In this document: one piece after another, positions 16,504 to 22,929 of the stretch | Layout: every line of letters begins with the position of its first letter | How positions within the stretch are numbered: position 1 is the stretch's first letter | IMG/VR virus record: IMGVR_UViG_3300045431_000716 | Location: 1 to 23,551 of that record | Source: a virus | Reading direction: 5' to 3' (one strand) | DNA: 23,551 nucleotides | Position numbers and translations under genes: made by a program | Notes under the pieces: model-generated | What the model was told of the DNA's origin: nothing | Seen by the model: the letters and a program-made list of their open reading frames with translations, nothing else | Database searches by the model: none

Positions 16504-17292
16504 TTAAAGTATTTTGTAGGCTTCAAAATGCATTCCATCAGGACGTCTTGGGAACCATCCTCCCCAATAGAATCCATGATCATAAGCAATTTCTACTAAT
16601 TCTCTTACAGACCCAACTTCTCCCCTTAGCGCCGGTTGAGCGCCTAACATATTCCATTGAACATTTATATCAAATGCTGTCGCCCAAGCGTGGTTCGATA
16701 AGACTGATCTTGATCCTCTAATAAATCTAGGAACCCAGGATCCTCCCCATGACATGATCAAATACTTTAAGCCTGCAAAATCCCACGCTTGAAATAAATT
16801 TTCGGTTTGTTTAACTAACAACGCATGAATTTGAATCTTACAAGAAGACGGCGATCCTGCTATTCCTGATAACTGAGGTATAGTAATCGTTGATATACTG
16901 TTTTGAATCCAATTGCCTGTTATCGTTATTGCTTCAGGATTAGAAAATGTTGGTGATGAAACATAAGAAAATTTACCAAATAATTTTTCACGATCAGCAA
17001 CACCCAACGGTCCGTTTGCCGGTTTTTTAGGCCAACTAGGACCGTTAATATCTGATGTTGGATCATCCATCAACGGATATCCGGATTGTAGCGCTGTAGA
17101 TATTGTCTTGGGACCTACAACGCCGTCAGGAACCAATCCTTTCTTAGATTGAAATGCCTTAGTTTCTACATACGTAACTTGATCGAATGTTCCGCTAACT
17201 ACAATCGAACTACTTTTGTTTTGACCTCTTAAAAAGGTCTGCCAGTTTTCTACATCATGGCCGACTGAACCTAATCTTATAACCTGCATCAT
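16504..17292 (-). CDS. Peptidoglycan hydrolase: PG-binding domain plus M15 (VanY-type) peptidase
   Basis: A 262-residue cell-wall enzyme. Residues about 4-70 form a PG_binding_1 domain (RLGSVGHDVENWQTFL ... AFQSKKGLVPDGVVGPKT). Residues about 150-262 form a zinc-dependent M15 peptidase / D-Ala-D-Ala carboxypeptidase domain. The zinc ligand pattern is visible as SNHAWATAFDIN (His201, Asp208) and RPDGMHFEAY (His255). The usual Gly in the SxHxxGxAxD motif is Ala here (HAWATAFD). Between the domains, residues 110-150 hold an unassigned beta-rich segment. There is no signal peptide or membrane segment, so if it is the lysis enzyme it needs a holin, and none is seen in this window. It could equally be a tail-carried wall-degrading enzyme, given its position among structural genes. 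ATG ATG at 17287-17292; the upstream gene ends 4 bases before. Confidence 0.92.
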   Translation of the reverse strand: MMQVIRLGSVGHDVENWQTFLRGQNKSSSIVVSGTFDQVTYVETKAFQSKKGLVPDGVVGPKTISTALQSGYPLMDDPTSDINGPSWPKKPANGPLGVADREKLFGKFSYVSSPTFSNPEAITITGNWIQNSISTITIPQLSGIAGSPSSCKIQIHALLVKQTENLFQAWDFAGLKYLIMSWGGSWVPRFIRGSRSVLSNHAWATAFDINVQWNMLGAQPALRGEVGSVRELVEIAYDHGFYWGGWFPRRPDGMHFEAYKIL

Positions 17293-17296
17293 ATAT

Positions 17297-17515
17297 TTAC
17301 ATTGAAGAAATTAAAACTTGCACTGCTGTTTTTACTCTTTCGCGCAATTCGTCAGGAAGAGCAGAAAGAAGCACGTAAGTTTCTGGACGAACAACATTTT
17401 CTACAGGACCACCGGTCGTTTCTGATCCGCTTCTGTTAACTCCAACATTAATAAACAATGGAGGAGAGCCTACACGAACATGAACAATTGGTTGATACAG
17501 ATCTACTTTTTGCAT
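17297..17515 (-). CDS. Small protein of unknown function (72 aa)
   Basis: An unrecognised 72-residue protein. The first half is beta-like and proline/glycine-rich (QPIVHVRVGSPPLFINVGVN), followed by a linker (SGSETTGGPVENVV) and a C-terminal helix (LPDELRERVKTAVQVLISSM). It is tightly packed: it starts 2 bases after the stop of the 59-residue gene and ends 4 bases before the hydrolase start, so it is almost certainly co-translated with them. No membrane segment is present, so a holin role is unlikely. A small structural or accessory protein is a guess. Confidence 0.7.
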   Translation of the reverse strand: MQKVDLYQPIVHVRVGSPPLFINVGVNRSGSETTGGPVENVVRPETYVLLSALPDELRERVKTAVQVLISSM

Positions 17516-17517
17516 TA

Positions 17518-17697
17518 TTATCCGTTTAATAGGCCTTTAGACTTATTTAAGGCTTCATTCATTAAAGTAAATTTATCCTTAAGCAATGATAATGTTTCTT
17601 CTAATTCAATTGAATTTTTGTCTTGAGATTTATATTCTAAAATCATTTTCTCAAGCTCTATGATTTGAAACAATAAAGCTTCCGATGATGCTGACAT
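17518..17697 (-). CDS. 59-residue coiled-coil protein, unknown function
   Basis: A short frame: ATG at 17695-17697, 59 codons, TAA at 17518-17520. The product is nearly all helix with heptad-spaced Leu/Ile (LFQIIELEKMILEYKSQ and IELEETLSLLKDKFTLMNEA) and is probably a small coiled coil. AAGGA lies 9 bases before the ATG, a good ribosome site, and the gene fits neatly between the 93-residue and 72-residue genes (gaps of 11 and 2 bases). Packing, ribosome site and helical periodicity together support it as real. Function unknown. Confidence 0.7.
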   Translation of the reverse strand: MSASSEALLFQIIELEKMILEYKSQDKNSIELEETLSLLKDKFTLMNEALNKSKGLLNG

Positions 17698-17708
17698 ATA
17701 AAAAATCC

Positions 17709-17990
17709 TTATATCTTTGAAAGCTCTTGTTGCGCTTGCATTAACGCTGTTTTTATTATTCCTTTATTTGCGCCTAATTTTTCTCCAAGACCTGAAGATT
17801 TAATTGCGCTAATTATTAAATCTGCAAGCCCGCGGGCATCTTTAACTTTTCCTGCTTTATTTTCAAATGAAGAAATTGTAGTCGCTTGACCTGCAGAAGC
17901 AGCAGCTTTTTCTCCTGCAGTTTCTGCTTCAACTAAGTTTGAAATTTCTTTTAAAATAATTCTTCGAAGTTGTGATTCAGTTATACGCAT
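17709..17990 (-). CDS. Small protein with N-terminal ITESQLRRII motif (93 aa)
   Basis: An unrecognised 93-residue protein. It opens MRITESQLRRIILKEISNL, an amphipathic basic helix of a kind I associate with proteins of marine T4-like phages. Alanine- and glycine-rich residues follow (GEKAAASAGQA), then two helices (LADLIISAIKSSGLGEKLGA; IIKTALMQAQQELSKI). The opening motif resembles INESTLRTLLREIS at the C-terminus of the 807-residue protein encoded at 19329-21752. Because it contains L-K-E, a possible (L/I)-x-E cleavage site for a T4 gp21-type prohead protease, a head-targeting propeptide is conceivable; that is inference. ATG at 17990 has AGAGG 5 bases upstream. It is likely first or second in the run leading to the hydrolase. 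Confidence 0.75.
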   Translation of the reverse strand: MRITESQLRRIILKEISNLVEAETAGEKAAASAGQATTISSFENKAGKVKDARGLADLIISAIKSSGLGEKLGANKGIIKTALMQAQQELSKI

Positions 17991-18037
17991 ATTACCTCTT
18001 AATAAAAACTATATTTAAATATTAAGTAAAAAAAAAA

Positions 18038-18259
18038 TTAAACTTGAGCTGCAATCTTTATCATTGCTTCAACGTCTTTGATAGATTTCTCTAATTTTGC
18101 TTCCAAAGGTAAAATCACGATAGGAACAACTCCTGAACCATTGATTCCTTTCATTCTCCAAGAACGAATAAGCTGCAACAGCTCATTCAACTCATCTCTT
18201 GTTTTTAAAAGAGTTATTGCAACTGTTGAAGGTTTAATAATCTGCGCCACGTTAATCAA
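18038..18259 (-). CDS. Small protein of unknown function (up to 73 aa, start uncertain)
   Basis: An unrecognised, mostly helical protein: KPSTVAITLLKTRDELNELL, then SWRMKGINGSGVVPIVILPL, then helix EAKLEKSIKDVEAMIKIAAQ. The longest frame starts at TTG (18257-18259), but there is no ribosome site before it, and the start lies inside a 13-bp inverted repeat whose loop carries the ATACTTAT promoter-like octamer. If that promoter is real, transcription would begin near 18250 and the protein would start at GTG 18248-18250 (leaderless) or further in. The coding region is credible from its amino-acid composition and its position in the run, but the start and its control are open. Confidence 0.6.
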   Translation of the reverse strand: MINVAQIIKPSTVAITLLKTRDELNELLQLIRSWRMKGINGSGVVPIVILPLEAKLEKSIKDVEAMIKIAAQV

Positions 18260-18290
18260 TAAGTATTGAATTATAAAGATTAACGTGGCG
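18245..18290. repeat. Perfect 13-bp inverted repeat around a promoter-like octamer
   Basis: CGCCACGTTAATC (18245-18257) and GATTAACGTGGCG (18278-18290) are exact reverse complements separated by 20 bases. The loop contains ATACTTAT on the minus strand (18259-18266). No T-run follows on either strand, so it is not a standard terminator. It could be an operator bound by a dimer, or an RNA hairpin that hides the start codon. Confidence 0.85.
18259..18266 (-). promoter_or_regulatory. Candidate late promoter inside an inverted repeat
   Basis: The minus strand reads CAATACTTATTGATTAACG, with the exact octamer ATACTTAT. It lies in the loop between the 13-bp inverted arms and abuts the start region of the 73-residue gene. 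It may drive the run of small genes and the peptidoglycan hydrolase. Confidence 0.45.
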
Positions 18291-18315
18291 TAAAGATATT
18301 TGTTATTATTAAGTT

Positions 18316-18840
18316 TTACTGCCAGTTAATAATTCTAAAAAAACAATTATCTTGTCCAAAAAGTCTTGTCCAAGACGAAGGAACATTTTCAATGTCAAAA
18401 TAGTGCCAAGTTCTATCTGTTCCTTGTCCAGTAGCTATCTGCAACTCTCTATCAAACATTCTAATGTACGTAACTGGACCCATCGAATCCCTTCCTCCAT
18501 CGATCATCAAGAATGTATCTACCTCTCCTGCTTCATCATGAAGCACTTTCCTAAAAGAAAGGTTCACGTCAGCTCCTGAATCACCAACGGATGAATTATT
18601 TACATGACCATTTACTGATGCTAGCTCGCACAACGATTCAGGATATACATCACCTATAACTCGAAGAGTATCAATAAGCGTCTTCTTATCGTCATCTACT
18701 CCTAAAACATAATTTTCAAAATCTTCTAATAATGAATCAATATTATCAATAACAGGATAACTTGCTCCAACCTTTGTTAAAGAATCATAGTGACATAGTA
18801 CCTTAATCAGAGACATCGCAGTCTGTTTGCTAATTTCCAT
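18316..18840 (-). CDS. Hypothetical protein (174 aa)
   Basis: An unrecognised 174-residue protein, well supported as a gene by the strong ribosome site AGGAGG 8 bases before the ATG at 18838-18840. The N-terminal half is helical and acidic (SLIKVLCHYDSL; IDSLLEDFENYVLGVDDDKK), the C-terminal half beta-rich with many aromatics (YIRMFDRELQIATGQGTDRT, WHYFDIENVPSSWTRLFG, CFFRIINWQ). There are no membrane segments or recognisable catalytic motifs. A terminator ends only about 20 bases upstream of its start, so either read-through through that hairpin or a promoter overlapping it must express the gene. The 13-bp inverted repeat lies just past its stop. Confidence 0.8.
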   Translation of the reverse strand: MEISKQTAMSLIKVLCHYDSLTKVGASYPVIDNIDSLLEDFENYVLGVDDDKKTLIDTLRVIGDVYPESLCELASVNGHVNNSSVGDSGADVNLSFRKVLHDEAGEVDTFLMIDGGRDSMGPVTYIRMFDRELQIATGQGTDRTWHYFDIENVPSSWTRLFGQDNCFFRIINWQ

Positions 18841-18861
18841 CTCAGTACCTCCTGTAAAAAT

Positions 18862-18889
18862 AAAAAAGAGGCTTTATACAACCTCTCTT
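18862..18889 (-). terminator. Terminator (or attenuator) between two small genes
   Basis: On the minus strand AGAGG (82-86 side) pairs with CCTCT (67-71 side), extended by a wobble and two A-T pairs, with a 10-base loop, followed by TTTTTTATTTTTA. It closes the 88-residue gene (stop at 18915) but sits immediately upstream of the ribosome site of the 174-residue gene, a layout that could also attenuate. Confidence 0.75.
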
Positions 18890-18914
18890 AAGTTAAGCTA
18901 AGTTTTTCTAATGA

Positions 18915-19181
18915 TCAGCTCCGAGGCTTACCAGTATACTTATAATGACTACGAAGAAGTCGATAAAGCGTACGTGCCTCGCGGCCGCTGAACTCGACGG
19001 TTTGTTGATCAAGATCGATAAAAAATCGAGTTGAATCATTTCGAACATCGGTTGTCACTGCTGCGTTGAAGCCATCATCACGACGTGCGGTTTCTGTACG
19101 AAGCTTGCCTGTACGATCTCGTCGGCTACGGATTGTTGCATTCTTGTTGGTTGATACATAATTCTTTTTATTCTTTGGCAT
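18915..19181 (-). CDS. Small basic protein, unknown function (88 aa)
   Basis: An unrecognised 88-residue protein. The N-terminal third is very basic and probably unstructured (MPKNKKNYVSTNKNATIRSR then RDRTGKLRTETARRDDG). The rest has beta strands (TRFFIDLDQQTVEF) and a C-terminal helix (SGREARTLYRLLRSHYKYTG). Nucleic-acid binding would fit the charge but no family motif is seen. Codon use is GC-richer than its neighbours (for example, GCGGCCGC at about 18981-18988). The ATG at 19179-19181 has GGAGA about 9 bases upstream. It is flanked by terminators on both sides (19272-19310 before, 18862-18889 after), so it is likely a single-gene transcript with its promoter in 19182-19271, where I see no clear element. 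Confidence 0.75.
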   Translation of the reverse strand: MPKNKKNYVSTNKNATIRSRRDRTGKLRTETARRDDGFNAAVTTDVRNDSTRFFIDLDQQTVEFSGREARTLYRLLRSHYKYTGKPRS

Positions 19182-19271
19182 AAAAATATTCTCCGATTTA
19201 TTTAGATTAATTTAAAGTCGGCTTGATGTTGCCGGTGATAAAAAGGATACCATTTGCCATATGATGTGTAC

Positions 19272-19310
19272 AAAAAAATAAAATGAGAGATCTTTAATGA
19301 CCTCTCATTT
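19272..19310 (-). terminator. Rho-independent terminator after the 807-residue gene
   Basis: On the minus strand AAATGAGAG and CTCTCATTT (19302-19310 with 19281-19289) form a 9-bp stem with a 12-base loop, followed by a TATTTTTTTG tract. It lies 18 bases past the stop of the gene ending at 19329. Confidence 0.9.
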
Positions 19311-19328
19311 AAATTTACTAAGATAAGA

Positions 19329-21752
19329 TCATTTAATCAATCCTGCTAATTTCATCCAATGATTATTTTCTATAATCAATTTAGAATTATCATTTTCTGA
19401 AATTTCTCTAAGCAAAGTTCTTAGAGTAGATTCATTGATAGCTCCTGCCTTAAATAATGCAACTGCTGCTGCTCGTTGAGAAATGCTTTTTGGAGCCCAA
19501 GGTTTTCCTTTAGTAAAATCTGTAAGATTCATTCCGCTTACATCTTTTCCATAACCGCTAGAAAGACTAGCATTCAGCTTTCCTGCTTGTTTAAGACTAT
19601 CAATCATACCAGAAATTTCAGCTTGTGCTTTTTTATCGTCTTTAACAAACTTTGAAGCGGCGGCAACAATCTTCTTTGTGTCTATTTTCTTTTCTTCTTC
19701 TGCATCTGGCAAAGCTATGTTATCGTTATTGATCAAAAATTGCATAAAGTCTTCTGCAAATTTTTCAGGTGTAATTCCTGATGGAAGAAGCTTTTCTTGA
19801 GATTTTATTGAAGCAACGACATCGTTGAATAAAGGATGATCTTTTGGATTTCCTTTATAAGAATCTTTCTCTACTCTCTTTGCAGTAATGTCGATGTCTG
19901 CTGCTGTCTCTAACAACTTTTGTAATCTTATTCTAGAATCAGCAAGCAGAGCCTTCTTCTTCATAAGAGTGTCTAGCGCAGCAACGGCTGGTTGAGACGC
20001 ATACCTTTTATCTTGACCTTTGACTCCAATAGAATCTAAGAATTTATTAGCAACTCCTGAAAGATATGATCCGCTAGTATTGACTGTCGTCATTTTCTTT
20101 ACGGATTTTCCAGACTTCTTTTCAATCTCACCTTCTTCTGGAGGAGGAATTGGTGTTGGGCTCGTTTCTTCTTCCTCTTTTTTTTCAAATTGGTCAATTT
20201 GATCGTATAAATCGTTTAGGAACGCAGCCCTGCTATCTTTCTTGCTCTTTTCTCTTAAACGGCTAATAGCAAATCCTGAAAGAAGACCGCCTATTCCGAC
20301 AGCACCTGCAACGGCGGCGGCTGTAGCTGCACCGGCGGCTCCTAATACTCCTCCTGCAACCATCTTTGTTACAACTGACTTGATCGCTTTACTAACAAGC
20401 TGCTTTGCGATTATTCCTGAAATAGATACCGGTATTCCAGCAGCTCCGCCCATTCTCTCCATGAAGCTACCTTTTACAGCTCCAAGATTAGCACCTACTG
20501 TTCCATATTCATAATCAAAACTTGATTCAAGATCTCTTGCACCAGGCACAAACGCAGCATCATCTATGCTCTTACCTTCCATAAGACGTTCCAAGAAATA
20601 ATTTGAATTTGCACTTCCACCAGGATTTGCTATGTTTACTTTCTTAAAAAATTCTGCGGCGCCCTTCGCTTCATCTCCTGATCCCATTTCCTTAAAAAAT
20701 AGTACAAGATCTTTAGGGTTATTTTCAGGATTTCCTGCTAATTCAATGCCTTGTGCCTTTAATCCGCTAAAATACTCAGGAACAATATCATTTAAAAATC
20801 TTTCTTTTACAACAACAGGAGGCAATTTTGCATCAATAGCCTTTTGAATCGCTGAAGTATCTTCTGTTGTAATTGCTTTAACTGAAGTTGGATTAAGAAT
20901 TTCAGGATAAGCAGCTAAAATTCCAGCTGTAACAGCTAAACCTGCACCTCCAAGAATCTTCAAGATAATAGGTAACAAAGTACTTTCTAACCCTTTAATC
21001 GATTCTGATGAACCTTTTTTTGTTCCTAAAGTTTCTTCTTCTGCCTCTAAGAGAAGCAAGGCACCAGAAAGAGACATGTTCTCCATAAAGTGTTTGTAAT
21101 GATCGCCAATCTTTTGATCCAAAAGATAAGTGACCCACTTTTTTAGAGCTTTATACATTTCTGCACGAACCCCTGGGTCTTCATGGGTCTTAATGAAAGC
21201 TTCGGCGTCATTCAACGATTTTGCTGTTTCTGACTTAAATTCTTCTACATCTTCGTTGTTTGGATAATCTTTTGAAGTTGCAGCCTTAAGAATGTCGATC
21301 AACTTTTTTTGATCTTGCTCTAACTTAGCCCATTCTTCTCGTTGAGCCTTTGATTTAGCTCCTAGACCGAACAAAGATCCACCTTTTTCAAGGCTTCGCT
21401 TACCAGCAATTTTTCTGCTGATCCACTTTAATCCTTTCCCTATTCCAGATTTAATCTTGCTCCAAATTCCAGTCTTTTTAGGACCTTCTCCATCATTATC
21501 ATCCTCAACCATCAAAAAGTTCTCCCATCTTTCGACTCGAGAACCTGTCAACATGTTTTCATTTAGTAATGATTCAGCATATGTAAATCTGCTCCATGCT
21601 TCATTAATAGTTACGATCTCTTCTTTCGTGAGATGATCCTTCCACTTACGAGGACTAATCAAATTTCTATGAGGAATTGTCCCACGATTAGATTCATAAA
21701 GAGCGCCGACAAGAAGGTACGTTTGATGCACATTACTATTAAAGTCCAACAT
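19329..21752 (-). CDS. Large protein with two hydrophobic segments, possible internal virion protein
   Basis: An 807-residue protein I cannot assign to a family. The N-terminal 230 residues are helical and charged. Residues about 257-282 are strongly hydrophobic (STLLPIILKILGGAGLAVTA) and residues 463-497 form an Ala/Gly-rich stretch (VLGAAGAATAAAVAGAVGIG). Between about 517 and 556 is an acidic/proline linker (EEEETSPTPIPPPEEGEIEK), and the C-terminal 250 residues are again helical. The last 36 residues contain INESTLRTLLREIS and end NNHWMKLAGLIK. Glycine/alanine-rich membrane-active segments in a long helical protein recall phage ejection or internal proteins, but no homology is visible, so this is inference. 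ATG at 21750-21752 has AGGGGA 7 bases upstream; the minus strand reads ATATTTAT, one base off the ATACTTAT octamer, 23 bases before the start. A terminator follows. Confidence 0.85.
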   Translation of the reverse strand: MLDFNSNVHQTYLLVGALYESNRGTIPHRNLISPRKWKDHLTKEEIVTINEAWSRFTYAESLLNENMLTGSRVERWENFLMVEDDNDGEGPKKTGIWSKIKSGIGKGLKWISRKIAGKRSLEKGGSLFGLGAKSKAQREEWAKLEQDQKKLIDILKAATSKDYPNNEDVEEFKSETAKSLNDAEAFIKTHEDPGVRAEMYKALKKWVTYLLDQKIGDHYKHFMENMSLSGALLLLEAEEETLGTKKGSSESIKGLESTLLPIILKILGGAGLAVTAGILAAYPEILNPTSVKAITTEDTSAIQKAIDAKLPPVVVKERFLNDIVPEYFSGLKAQGIELAGNPENNPKDLVLFFKEMGSGDEAKGAAEFFKKVNIANPGGSANSNYFLERLMEGKSIDDAAFVPGARDLESSFDYEYGTVGANLGAVKGSFMERMGGAAGIPVSISGIIAKQLVSKAIKSVVTKMVAGGVLGAAGAATAAAVAGAVGIGGLLSGFAISRLREKSKKDSRAAFLNDLYDQIDQFEKKEEEETSPTPIPPPEEGEIEKKSGKSVKKMTTVNTSGSYLSGVANKFLDSIGVKGQDKRYASQPAVAALDTLMKKKALLADSRIRLQKLLETAADIDITAKRVEKDSYKGNPKDHPLFNDVVASIKSQEKLLPSGITPEKFAEDFMQFLINNDNIALPDAEEEKKIDTKKIVAAASKFVKDDKKAQAEISGMIDSLKQAGKLNASLSSGYGKDVSGMNLTDFTKGKPWAPKSISQRAAAVALFKAGAINESTLRTLLREISENDNSKLIIENNHWMKLAGLIK

Positions 21753-21796
21753 GGATGTCCCCTAAAAAACTAGAATAAATATATTAGATTTAACAT

Positions 21797-21895
21797 TTAT
21801 TGCTTTTGATTGATTAATCCTGATACGATATTTGGCGAATTACCGTATTCTGATGTTTTATTGCCATCACCTTTGGCAACGGCATAAACTTGAAG
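21797..21895 (-). pseudogene. Out-of-frame C-terminus of the DUF1501-like gene
   Basis: In the frame shifted by one base from the upstream reading, bases 21889 down to 21797 encode VYAVAKGDGNKTSEYGNSPN and IVSGLINQKQ, then TAA. This is a plausible natural end for the protein, while the in-frame reading stops after the unlikely CRCQR. It fills what would otherwise be an intergenic gap before the 807-residue gene. Confidence 0.55.
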
Positions 21896-22601
21896 CAAAA
21901 GTAGAAACTTGTTCTGAGTTTTTCAATGAATCATCCATACCAGCTAAAGGATTAAATCCAATTGCATTCTTACCGTTGACTTTGTTTGCATAAACATGGC
22001 CGAACCATCCATTCTTTATATGCCCTTTTGGATCCATGACGTACATCCAATTACAAGCATCAGGTGTAGCATCTGGCCATGTTGATCCAACAAGCGGAGT
22101 ATGAGGCGCGTCACCATATGCAACGAATGTAGTGTTCTGGTCCAAACGTTCTGTCGGACTTTCAGGATCAATTTGCTGAGATAGATAATTGTAGAATCCA
22201 TCAAGGACTTTTCCTAGATGTTTTGTCGTATTACGTCCTTGATTCATCTGCATCGTACCATCGAAGGTTACGTGAGGATCTGTAAATGTTGTATCACTCG
22301 TAGGTCCTGGTGATAATGCAACTATCGCTGTCTTAGACGAACCTAAAGTGAATGCCTTAGCAACAACGATCAATACTCTACCAAACTCTTCAATTCCTGC
22401 TCGCTGAGCCGACGTCATATATCCAGAATTTGATGTTATTCCATCAATCATTTCTTGAATACCGAAATCAGTCAAATCTTGACTCGTAGGCGTTAATTGT
22501 GATGCAAAGTTTAAACCTATGATTCTTGCTGCATTCTTCGTTACTTCATACTGGCGATCAGCACAAGACTGGAAGAAGATGGATTCCCACGACGAATGCA
22601 T
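21867..22601 (-). CDS. DUF1501-like C-terminal fragment with fused nuclease remnant and 3' frameshift
   Basis: A 244-residue frame that looks chimeric. Its first 22 or so residues (MHSSWESIFFQSCADRQYEV, then TK) match the 'SSWE' start of the nuclease domain in phage zinc-finger homing-type endonucleases. From about NAARIIGLNFASQ onward it resembles the C-terminal half of DUF1501 / sulfatase-like proteins: FGRVLIVVAKAF, DPHVTFD, a helix HLGKVLDGFYNYL, then TTFVAYGDAPHTPLVGSTWP and NWMYVMDPKGHIKNGWFG. The frame ends at SSLCRCQR, but the neighbouring frame continues as VYAVAKGDGNKTSEYGNSPN to a TAA at 21797-21799. This suggests a one-base insertion near 21890-21910. The same frame is open upstream to 22826 without a usable start, so the ATG at 22601 may not be an authentic start. 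No ribosome site is obvious beyond GAGGAGGAG at 22605-22613, which is coding in the nuclease remnant. Likely a pseudogene; DUF1501 assignment is moderate. Confidence 0.5.
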   Translation of the reverse strand: MHSSWESIFFQSCADRQYEVTKNAARIIGLNFASQLTPTSQDLTDFGIQEMIDGITSNSGYMTSAQRAGIEEFGRVLIVVAKAFTLGSSKTAIVALSPGPTSDTTFTDPHVTFDGTMQMNQGRNTTKHLGKVLDGFYNYLSQQIDPESPTERLDQNTTFVAYGDAPHTPLVGSTWPDATPDACNWMYVMDPKGHIKNGWFGHVYANKVNGKNAIGFNPLAGMDDSLKNSEQVSTFASSLCRCQR

Positions 22602-22929
22602 GTACTCCTCCTCTCCCGTCCATGGACTTATTAGCGTCTCACGCTTAAATGGTGATTGCGGTCCAATCTTATTCTCTGATAATAACTTAATAGCACGCTG
22701 CGAAGCCTCTTCACGAAGGATAGGCGCTAGAGGTGACTCGGCCCAGAAGCGGTGGATAGACTCTGAAGTTTTTTTTGCCCTGTTAGAAGATGAGTATGAT
22801 TTTTTGCAGCAGTTGACTGCATCTGTCTATATTCTTTTATTTCATCATTTTTCTAATTTCTTCCCCATGAATCTCCCATCTCTTTTTGGTGCCTTCTGAA
22901 TAATTTTTTAATTGTTCAGAGGTTCTTTC
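22536..22929 (-). pseudogene. Degenerate zinc-finger/NUMOD3/SSWE endonuclease, 3' part
   Basis: Continues the 93-residue frame at 22908-23189 in three other frame segments. Bases 22929-22837 encode ERTSEQLKNYSEGTKKRWEI then HGEEIRKMMK and a stop; bases about 22849-22770 encode KEYRQMQSTAAKNHTHLLTG then QKK; bases 22778-22536 encode SESIHRFWAESPLAPILREE and, further on, RETLISPWTGEEEYMHSSWE. The order (SEGTKKRWE helix, spacer, 'PWTG...MHSSWE') is that of phage mobile endonucleases whose nuclease domain opens with (R/H)SSWE. The catalytic half (PDF...E.K region) is absent and replaced by the DUF1501-like sequence. Each change behaves as a one-base loss, one of them at an A8 run (22769-22776). 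I read this as a decayed homing-type endonuclease; sequencing error at homopolymers is the alternative. Confidence 0.6.

Noticed and set aside
18011-18022. AT-only palindrome ATATTTAAATAT before the 93-residue gene
   Set aside because: Short, AT-only palindromes are common in AT-rich intergenic sequence, and nothing else around it suggests a function.
18936-18943. Plus-strand ATACTTAT octamer
   Set aside because: It lies inside the coding region of the 88-residue minus-strand gene, and no plus-strand gene follows. One chance copy of an AT-rich octamer is expected in a window of this size.
22769-22776. A8 run considered as a programmed frameshift site
   Set aside because: Several other frame breaks lie nearby in the same gene and the catalytic part is missing, so decay or homopolymer error explains it better than a programmed site.
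22519-22899. Plus-strand open frame (126 codons) opposite the endonuclease/DUF1501 junction
   Set aside because: The minus strand here gives a recognisable endonuclease sequence in successive frames; the plus-strand product has no recognisable pattern and no ribosome site.
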